A stretch of DNA of 8,548 nt from Clostridiaceae bacterium (GTDB lineage Bacteria > Bacillota > Clostridia > Saccharofermentanales > DTU023): assembly GCA_012841255.1 (NCBI GenBank), contig DUUZ01000152.1, positions 1-8,548 on the forward strand, in the 5' to 3' direction. The notes under the pieces are model-generated. The model was given only the letters and a program-made list of their open reading frames with translations. It was not told the DNA's origin and did not search any database. Position numbers and translations under genes: made by a program. This document shows, one piece after another, positions 1 to 5,106 of this stretch (the first letter of the stretch is position 1; the number at the start of each line of letters is the position of its first letter).

Positions 1-154
1 CAAGGTCCGGGACATTGCGGATGAACTCTGGGAGAAAAAGAAACCCCTGGTCAGCCATATGACTTCAGACGGGGTTCGGGACAAGATCCAGAAGACTCTT
101 TTCGACTACAGCCGCAGGCGGCCGGTCATCATGGTCTCGGTGGTCAGGATCTAA
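1..154 (+). CDS. rnj: Ribonuclease J, C-terminal end (partial)
   Basis: Reading from base 2, the plus strand is open for 50 codons and ends at TAA (152-154); the start lies off the left edge. The visible residues include ELWEKKKPLVS near the beginning, then VRDKIQKTLFDYSRRRPVIM close to the end. This matches the C-terminal domain of ribonuclease J, where a helix with the pattern R-D-x-[IL]-x-K-x-[LF] leads to a K/R-R-R-P-[MV]-I strand. RNase J is a metallo-beta-lactamase-fold endo- and 5'-to-3' exoribonuclease that processes mRNA and rRNA in Firmicutes and many other bacteria. The catalytic part is not in the window, so activity cannot be judged. The gene faces rel, with only 12 bases between the two stop codons and no hairpin there. 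The family call rests on about 50 residues. Which paralogue (J1 or J2) it is cannot be told. Confidence 0.72.
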   Translation, partial: KVRDIADELWEKKKPLVSHMTSDGVRDKIQKTLFDYSRRRPVIMVSVVRI

Positions 155-166
155 AGGGTTTAAAAA

Positions 167-2518
167 TCAGTTATGGCCGCGCGACACGCTGACCACGCTG
201 TCGATGGCCTTGATCCGGCCGACCAGGCGGTCATACTGCTGCTGGTTCTCGATTTCCACGGTAACCAGCAGATTGGCGCTGATGTCCCGGGCCGACGAGA
301 TATGGGCGGCCTGGACAGACACCTGCTCCTCGGCGATGGCCGCTGAGATCTCGGCCAGGAGATTGAAGCGGTCCCGGGCAATGATCCGGATGTTGACCGG
401 ATAGGTCCGGTGGGAATCCAGGGATTCGGTGGTCCAGACCACATCAATCAGGCGGGAGGCCCGCTCGGCATCCTCGGGGGAGCGGTCAAAGGCATCCAGG
501 ATGTGGCGGATGTTGGGGCAGTCGATCCGGTGGACCGCCACCCCCATCCCCCGGGTCACGTAGCCGATGATCTGGTCGCCGGGCACGGGGTTGCAGCAGC
601 GGGACATCTTGACCAGGGCATTGTCCAGTCCCCTGACCTTGACCGGAATATCGCTTGCCTTCTTCTGCTGTTTCTTTTTGGGGGGCTTGGGGGCCGTCTG
701 TTCCAGAATCAGAGCTTCGCTGACCAGCATATTGGTCGGGTTATGGATGACCTGGCCGGCCTTGGATACCCGGTAACCCAGTTTGACACGCTCGGTTTCG
801 GGCAGGGAGAGGACGTAGGCATCCCGCAGCTTGGGGACCACCCGTCCGGCGGGCAGGCCGCCGTAGCCCACCCCGGCCAGAAGATCGTCCAGGGCGTGCA
901 GGGAATAGCGCTTGAGGATGGGGGCGACATACTCCTTTTTCAGAAGATCCGAAGTCTGGAAACCCAGTTTTTGAATTTCCCGGTCCAGCAGCTCCCGGCC
1001 GCGGACAATATTCTCATCCCGGCGTTCCCTTTTGAACCAGGAGGAGATCTTGTTTCTGGCCGTACTGCTCTTGACCAGATTCAGCCAGTCGCGGGAGGGG
1101 CCCCGCACCTTGTCCGAGGTCAGAATTTCCACGATGTCCCCGTTTTTCAGCTCATAGGTCAGGGAGACCATGCGGCCGTTGACCTTGGCCCCGTACATGG
1201 AGTTGCCGATATCGCTGTGGATGTGGTAGGCAAAATCGACCGGGACCGCGCCCGAAGGCAGGGACACCACCTTGCCCATGGGGGTGAAGACGAAGACCTC
1301 CTCCGGCAGGAGCCCTTCTTTCAGTGCATCCATGTAGTCGTGGGCGTCGCTCATATCGCTTTGCCATTCCAGAAGCTGACGCAGCCAGGAGAGGCGGACC
1401 TCGAAGATGTCCTGCTTGCGGTCGGCTGAACCCTCCTTGTAGCGCCAGTGGGCGGCAATGCCGTATTCAGCGGTCCGGTGCATCTCCTCGGTCCGGATCT
1501 GGACCTCGAAGGGAATTCCCCTGTGACCCACCACCGTCGTATGAAGGGACTGGTAGCCGTTGCTCTTGGACATGGCGATGTAGTCGCGGAAACGGCCCGG
1601 AATGGGCTTGTAGAGTTCGTGGACCAGGCCCAGGACGGCATAGCATTCGCTGACCGTGGGCACAATGATACGGGCGGCAAAAAGATCGTAGATCTCATCC
1701 AGCTGCTTGGTCTGTTCCTTCATCTTGCGGTAGATGCTGTAAAAATGTTTGGGCCGGGCCTCGATGTCGGCCTTGATCCCCATGGCCGCAATGCGCTCGG
1801 ATAATTCGTCCGAGATCTCCTTCAGGTATTCCTCCCGGTCGGACCGGCGCTGGGACAGCATGCCCACCAGTTCGTAATAGGCGTCAGGATCCAGATAGCG
1901 GAGGCTCAGATCCTCCAGTTCCCACTTGATCCGGTGGATCCCCAGCCGGGCTGCCAGCGGGGCGTAGATGTCCAGGGTCTCCCGGGCCGTGGCCACCTGT
2001 TTTTCGGGAGTCCTGTATTTCATGGTCCTCATATTATGCAGGCGGTCGGCCAGCTTGATCAGGACCACCCGGATATCCCGGGCCATGGCCAGGAACATCT
2101 TGCGGAAATTCTGGGCCTGCATCTCCTCCCGGGACGAATAGGAAATCCGGGACAGCTTGGTCACCCCGTCCACCAGTTCGGCAACGTCGGCACCCAGTTC
2201 TTCCTGGACGTCCTCCAGGGTGACCTCGGTGTCCTCGACCGTATCGTGAATGAGGGCGGCGGCCAGGGTGTGTTCATCGACCAGACCCAGGTCAAAGAGG
2301 ATCTTCATGGCCGCAACCGGGTGGATGATATAGGGTTCGCCTGTCGCACGGAACTGGGCCTTGTGCGCCTCTTTGGCCATCAGATAGGCCCGGGTGATCA
2401 GGTCTGCTTCATCTCTATGGGCAGCTTTTTTCCAGGCATCGATCAGACCCTGCATTTCAGCGTCGGTTCGGGCCAGGCTTTCCAGCTGTTCTTCCGTGTA
2501 AAGGACCGGATCCGTCAT
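167..2518 (-). CDS. rel: Bifunctional (p)ppGpp synthetase/hydrolase Rel (RelA/SpoT homologue)
   Basis: This cytosolic stringent-response enzyme makes and degrades (p)ppGpp; the chosen start gives 783 residues. Hydrolase domain: HPVA at H66, HDTVED at 91-96 and KLADRLHNMRT at 155-165, so the HD-type metal ligands (H66, H91, D92, D158) and N162 are present. Synthetase domain about 240-365: YDLFAARI with D278, SNGYQSLHT and EVQIRT with E338, the residues known to be catalytic in this family. TGS domain about 406-468, helical region to about 600, a Lys-rich linker (611-620), a zinc-finger-like region with C641, C642, H663 and C667, and a C-terminal ACT domain from about 700. Both active sites look intact. 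ATG 2518 was chosen because it forms an ATGA overlap with the recJ stop and has GGGAG (2529-2533) ten bases upstream. An in-frame GTG at 2554 would add 12 low-complexity residues and looks worse. Rel is probably translationally coupled to recJ. Confidence 0.96.
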   Translation of the reverse strand: MTDPVLYTEEQLESLARTDAEMQGLIDAWKKAAHRDEADLITRAYLMAKEAHKAQFRATGEPYIIHPVAAMKILFDLGLVDEHTLAAALIHDTVEDTEVTLEDVQEELGADVAELVDGVTKLSRISYSSREEMQAQNFRKMFLAMARDIRVVLIKLADRLHNMRTMKYRTPEKQVATARETLDIYAPLAARLGIHRIKWELEDLSLRYLDPDAYYELVGMLSQRRSDREEYLKEISDELSERIAAMGIKADIEARPKHFYSIYRKMKEQTKQLDEIYDLFAARIIVPTVSECYAVLGLVHELYKPIPGRFRDYIAMSKSNGYQSLHTTVVGHRGIPFEVQIRTEEMHRTAEYGIAAHWRYKEGSADRKQDIFEVRLSWLRQLLEWQSDMSDAHDYMDALKEGLLPEEVFVFTPMGKVVSLPSGAVPVDFAYHIHSDIGNSMYGAKVNGRMVSLTYELKNGDIVEILTSDKVRGPSRDWLNLVKSSTARNKISSWFKRERRDENIVRGRELLDREIQKLGFQTSDLLKKEYVAPILKRYSLHALDDLLAGVGYGGLPAGRVVPKLRDAYVLSLPETERVKLGYRVSKAGQVIHNPTNMLVSEALILEQTAPKPPKKKQQKKASDIPVKVRGLDNALVKMSRCCNPVPGDQIIGYVTRGMGVAVHRIDCPNIRHILDAFDRSPEDAERASRLIDVVWTTESLDSHRTYPVNIRIIARDRFNLLAEISAAIAEEQVSVQAAHISSARDISANLLVTVEIENQQQYDRLVGRIKAIDSVVSVSRGHN

Positions 2519-4647
2519 GTTTGAATTGCTCCCATCGCTTTCAGTCGTCCCCACAAAGCAGTGTCCGACAGGGCCGGCCGTTCCCTTCCCTCCCTGGACG
2601 CCCGAAAGGCCAAAGTCTGGTCTTCGTTGCGGACCAGGGACAGGAGGCCGGCCTGGTCAAAAACCGCAAGACCCAGAAGAACCGCCAGGGCCCCTGCCTC
2701 CACATTATAGCGATGGGACAGAAGCCAGGCCAGACGCACCGGATGAAAGATTACACTTCTTGCTCCCGGACCGGAGAGAGCGTCGGCAAGCGGCCACAGG
2801 GCCGAGAAGAAAGCCGGCGTCAGATTCAAAGGCGGGATCCGGCCGGGGGGCCGGTCCTCCAAAAGCGCCTGACAGGCTGAAAGCGCCGTCTCATTGTCCC
2901 TGTCCTCACGGGCCGGCCGGATATCCAAAAGCCTCAACTGGACCGTCCGGCGGTCCCTCCAGGCATTGATCTCGGGGTAAGCCATGACATCCACCAGATC
3001 GCCCGGGGCAAAAAAGACAATGTCCTCCCCCCGGCCGAAGAGGAGGGCATCGGCGGTCTGCATACTCTCATCCGAGGTCCGGAGAGTGAATTTGAGGTGG
3101 CGGCCCTCCCCCACCCGGCTGACGTTTTCGATGGTCAGATCCTCCATCCAGACCAGGGGGCGTTCAAAGCCGGCTCCTGTCGGCTCAAAAACCTCAAGGC
3201 CCATAATGGTGTCCACGGTCAGGTCCCGGCCGTCCATGAGGACATCGGCCAGATGGGGGCTCTGGCGCTCCCCTGGCGGGATGGCCCGAAGATGGCGGTC
3301 CAAGGCCTTCCGGAAGGCCTCAAGATTTTCCTTGCGGACCGTCAGGCCGGCAGCCCCTGAATGTCCCCCGTATTTTTCCAGAAGATGGCCGGCCGACCGG
3401 ATGGCTGCCAGGAGATTGATCCGGCCGTAGGAACGGGCCGATCCTGTCAGGATTCCATCCTCCTCATTCAGGGTGATGGCGGGAACCCGCAGCCTTTCCA
3501 CCAGTCTGGAACTGACAATGCCCAGCACTCCTACATGCCAGCCGGAACCGGCGGCAAGCGCCACGGCCAGGGGTTCATCCCCGGCCTCATCCAGGACGGA
3601 ATCCAGGGCCTGGCCGAAAACCTCCTGTTCCGCCTGCCGCCTCTCCTGGTTGAGGCTGTCCATGGACGCCACCAACTCCTCTGCCCGGACCGGATTATTC
3701 TCCAACAGCAGGTCCAGGGCCAGGCGGACATCCCCCATGCGGCCGGCGGCATTCAGACGGGGAGCCACGGAAAAGGCGATATCGCGGGTGTCAAGTCTTC
3801 GCATGTCGGCTGAAGAGGAACGGCAGACCGCCCGCAGCCCCTCCGGCGCCGACCGGGGGAAGTGCTCCAGACCATGGCGGACAATAATCCGGTTGGCCCC
3901 GGTCAGGCTGACCACATCCGCCACAGTCCCGACTGTGGCCAGCGTGATGAGCTGATCCCGCAAAGGCGATACCCGGCCCAGCCTCTTGTCCAGGGCCAGG
4001 GTCAGCATCAGGGCCACCCCGGCGCCCGACAGACTCTTGAAGGGGTAGGGCTCATCCGCCAGGGAGGGGTTGATCAGGGGGGCTCTCATGTTCTCCTGGC
4101 CGCCTGTTGCCTGGTGGTGGTCGGTCACGACTACATCGATTCCCTGGTCCAGGAGTTCCCCGATGGAGGCCGGGGCCGAGGTCCCGGTGTCGACCGTGAT
4201 GACCAGGTCGGGCCGGTGCAGGCCGATCTCCGCAACCAGGGCCGGCGAAAGGCCGTAGCCGTCATCGAAACGGTCAGGGATCAGGATCAGGGGGAGATGA
4301 CCCAGTTCCTCGAAATAGCGGGAGAGGAGAGCGGCCGCCGTCAGTCCGTCGGCGTCATAGTCCCCGAAAATAAGGATCCGGGGATTTGCCTTGTCCAGAC
4401 AGGAAAGAATAATCTTGACAGCCCTGTCCATGTCACGGAAAAGGAAGGGATCGGGCAGGTCCTCCAGGGAAAGCTGGAAAAGAGACGCTGCGGCTTCCGG
4501 GCTGTCATAGCCACGGGCTGCCAAAATCCGCTCGACAAGACTGCCCCCCTTCCGGTCACCGCCTTGGCGCAACTGCCAGGGAGCCGGTGAAAGCCAATTC
4601 AGCATATCCTGCCTGTCTTTATCGTCCGGCACGTGTCTTTCCCCCAT
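2515..4647 (-). CDS. recJ: Single-stranded-DNA-specific exonuclease RecJ
   Basis: RecJ degrades single-stranded DNA 5' to 3' in recombination and mismatch/base-excision repair. From ATG 4647 the protein has 710 residues. The DHH phosphoesterase motifs are visible: DYDADG at 96-101, VDTG at 152-155 and DHH at 176-178. SVAPRLNAAGRMGD lies near 293-306. The DHHA1 domain carries the GGHSGAAG motif at 427-434, and an OB-fold region follows near 470-575. A tail of about 130 residues (580-710) fits the extra C-terminal domain of Firmicutes RecJ; E. coli RecJ is shorter, at about 577 residues. The start is uncertain. GTG 4683 lies inside a hairpin and is unlikely. GTG 4632 (preceded by GGGGGAAAG) and ATG 4605 (giving MLNW, close to typical N-termini) are also possible. 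The stop overlaps the rel start, and rpsU lies upstream. In Bacillus, apt separates recJ from relA; here it is absent. Confidence 0.94.
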   Translation of the reverse strand: MGERHVPDDKDRQDMLNWLSPAPWQLRQGGDRKGGSLVERILAARGYDSPEAAASLFQLSLEDLPDPFLFRDMDRAVKIILSCLDKANPRILIFGDYDADGLTAAALLSRYFEELGHLPLILIPDRFDDGYGLSPALVAEIGLHRPDLVITVDTGTSAPASIGELLDQGIDVVVTDHHQATGGQENMRAPLINPSLADEPYPFKSLSGAGVALMLTLALDKRLGRVSPLRDQLITLATVGTVADVVSLTGANRIIVRHGLEHFPRSAPEGLRAVCRSSSADMRRLDTRDIAFSVAPRLNAAGRMGDVRLALDLLLENNPVRAEELVASMDSLNQERRQAEQEVFGQALDSVLDEAGDEPLAVALAAGSGWHVGVLGIVSSRLVERLRVPAITLNEEDGILTGSARSYGRINLLAAIRSAGHLLEKYGGHSGAAGLTVRKENLEAFRKALDRHLRAIPPGERQSPHLADVLMDGRDLTVDTIMGLEVFEPTGAGFERPLVWMEDLTIENVSRVGEGRHLKFTLRTSDESMQTADALLFGRGEDIVFFAPGDLVDVMAYPEINAWRDRRTVQLRLLDIRPAREDRDNETALSACQALLEDRPPGRIPPLNLTPAFFSALWPLADALSGPGARSVIFHPVRLAWLLSHRYNVEAGALAVLLGLAVFDQAGLLSLVRNEDQTLAFRASREGRERPALSDTALWGRLKAMGAIQT

Positions 4648-4660
4648 CCTCTTCCCAATG

Positions 4661-4695
4661 AAAAGAGGCCCGCTGTGAAGCACGGCGAACCTCTT
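4661..4695 (-). terminator. Hairpin terminator or attenuator between rpsU and recJ
   Basis: On the minus strand, 20 bases after the rpsU stop, AAGAGGTTCGCCGTG is followed by a CTT loop and CACAGCGGGCCTCTT. In RNA, 14 of the 15 positions pair, two of them as G-U, with a single C-A mismatch. Two U residues follow the arm, giving CUCUUUUC overall, and then the tract is broken by C and A. This resembles an intrinsic terminator with a short U-tract. Because recJ has no evident promoter of its own, partial read-through (attenuation) or an RNA-processing or stability element is the likely role. The hairpin ends 13 bases before the ATG at 4647. Confidence 0.6.
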
Positions 4696-4715
4696 CCAAT
4701 GTCTTGCTAGAAAAA

Positions 4716-4889
4716 TCAGCGTTTGCGCTTTCTGGCGGCTTCGGCTTTCTTTTTGCGTCTTACACTCGGTTTTTCATAGTGCTCGCGCTTTCTTACTTCA
4801 GCCAGCACGCCGGAACGGGCGCATGAACGCTTGAAACGTCTCAGCGCACTGTCCAGGGATTCATTCTCTTTAACGCGAATCTCCGTCAA
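4716..4889 (-). CDS. rpsU: 30S ribosomal protein S21 (bS21)
   Basis: S21 is a small basic protein of the 30S subunit that sits near the anti-Shine-Dalgarno end of 16S rRNA and aids initiation. From a TTG start at 4889 the product is 57 residues, the usual S21 length. It begins MTEIRVKENESLDSALRRFK, carries the family segment KREHYEKPSVRRKKK and has a Lys/Arg-rich C-terminus (AARKRKR). A GTG at 4907 would add six residues (MRGGIR) not seen in the family. The TTG is preceded by GAGGGGAGGG with about seven bases of spacing, so TTG is clearly preferred. It is the first gene of the unit leading to recJ and rel and sits directly behind a strong promoter. In many Firmicutes rpsU follows a yqeY-type gene; here it is first, with no such neighbour. 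Confidence 0.97.
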   Translation of the reverse strand: MTEIRVKENESLDSALRRFKRSCARSGVLAEVRKREHYEKPSVRRKKKAEAARKRKR

Positions 4890-4895
4890 CCTTAT

Positions 4896-4905
4896 CCCTC
4901 CCCTC
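4896..4905 (-). promoter_or_regulatory. Ribosome binding site deciding the TTG start of rpsU
   Basis: The minus strand reads GAGGGGAGGG and then ATAAGG before the TTG at 4889. This strong purine-rich Shine-Dalgarno sits at normal spacing for TTG 4889 and overlaps the GTG codon at 4907 to 4905, which argues against that upstream start. Confidence 0.75.
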
Positions 4906-4920
4906 ACAGTGGACTCTGAG
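4903..4920 (-). promoter_or_regulatory. Small hairpin in the rpsU leader abutting the Shine-Dalgarno
   Basis: The minus strand reads CTCAGAGT, CC, ACTGTGAG. The two 8-base arms pair at seven of eight positions, with one G-G mismatch. Sterically the inner T-A pair must open, giving a TCCA loop. The 3' arm shares its last three bases (GAG) with the start of the rpsU ribosome binding site. ACTGTGA also occurs at 4935-4941, so another fold is possible. A translational control role is a guess. Confidence 0.3.
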
Positions 4921-4949
4921 TAACCCTCTTGGATTCACAGTTCAGAAGA

Positions 4950-4979
4950 AGTATACAATGATTGACGCAAAGGCGTCAA
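4950..4979 (-). promoter_or_regulatory. Housekeeping-sigma promoter of rpsU-recJ-rel
   Basis: The minus strand holds TTGACG (4979-4974), an 18-base spacer and TATACT (4955-4950), each one base off the sigma-70/sigma-A consensus (TTGACA, TATAAT). The predicted first transcribed base is near 4943, a G followed by A, giving a leader of about 54 bases before the TTG at 4889. This is the only strong promoter I see for the three genes. The -35 box and part of the spacer lie inside the inverted repeat at 4962-4979. Confidence 0.75.
4962..4979. repeat. 18-bp inverted repeat over the rpsU -35 region, possible operator
   Basis: The plus strand reads TTGACGC, AAAG, GCGTCAA, so the two 7-base arms are perfect complements around a 4-base centre. 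One arm is the -35 hexamer of the rpsU promoter; the other lies in the spacer. The position suits a repressor or activator site. It could also be a chance product of TTGACG occurring on both strands, as in back-to-back promoters, although the plus-strand copy has no good -10 at normal distance. Confidence 0.45.
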
Positions 4980-5037
4980 ATGCGGGAACATTTCCTGAAA
5001 GCCTGCCGGATACCGGACCATACAAGCTTTCCCGCAG

Positions 5038-5065
5038 CAGACATTCCCAGGAAAGATGATAAACT
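5038..5065 (+). promoter_or_regulatory. Possible promoter of the DUF2207-like gene
   Basis: CAGACA (5038-5043) matches TTGACA at four positions. After a 16-base spacer comes TAAACT (5060-5065), which matches TATAAT at four positions. TG at 5057-5058 gives an extended -10 pattern (TGATAAACT). Transcription would start near 5072, leaving about 35 bases before the TTG at 5107. The match is modest. Confidence 0.35.
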
Positions 5066-5093
5066 GAAGCTATATGGATCAGGTTGTATGTAT

Positions 5094-5098
5094 GGAGG
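5094..5098 (+). promoter_or_regulatory. Ribosome binding site deciding the TTG start at 5107
   Basis: GGAGG stands eight bases before TTG 5107. ATG 5074, the first in-frame start, has only GAAG four bases upstream. ATG 5092 overlaps this GGAGG itself. The site therefore favours TTG 5107. Confidence 0.65.
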
Positions 5099-5106
5099 TT
5101 GGACCC

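Noticed and set aside
611..700. Lys-rich linker in Rel as an odd insertion (minus-strand codons)
   Set aside because: A charged, Lys-rich linker before the zinc-finger region is common in bifunctional Rel proteins.
410..1429. Long plus-strand open frame (339 codons) opposite rel
   Set aside because: It lies wholly within rel, whose product shows full family motifs. The antisense product is low-complexity Gly/His/Asp-rich with no recognisable motif; long shadow frames are expected in GC-rich DNA.
2519..2554. GTG 2554 as the start of rel
   Set aside because: It would overlap recJ by 40 bases and add a Ser/Asn/Gly-rich stretch. ATG 2518 has the classic ATGA overlap and an upstream GGGAG.
3862..4590. 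Plus-strand open frame (242 codons) opposite recJ
   Set aside because: It is antisense to the RecJ catalytic core, has a biased composition and no recognisable domain.
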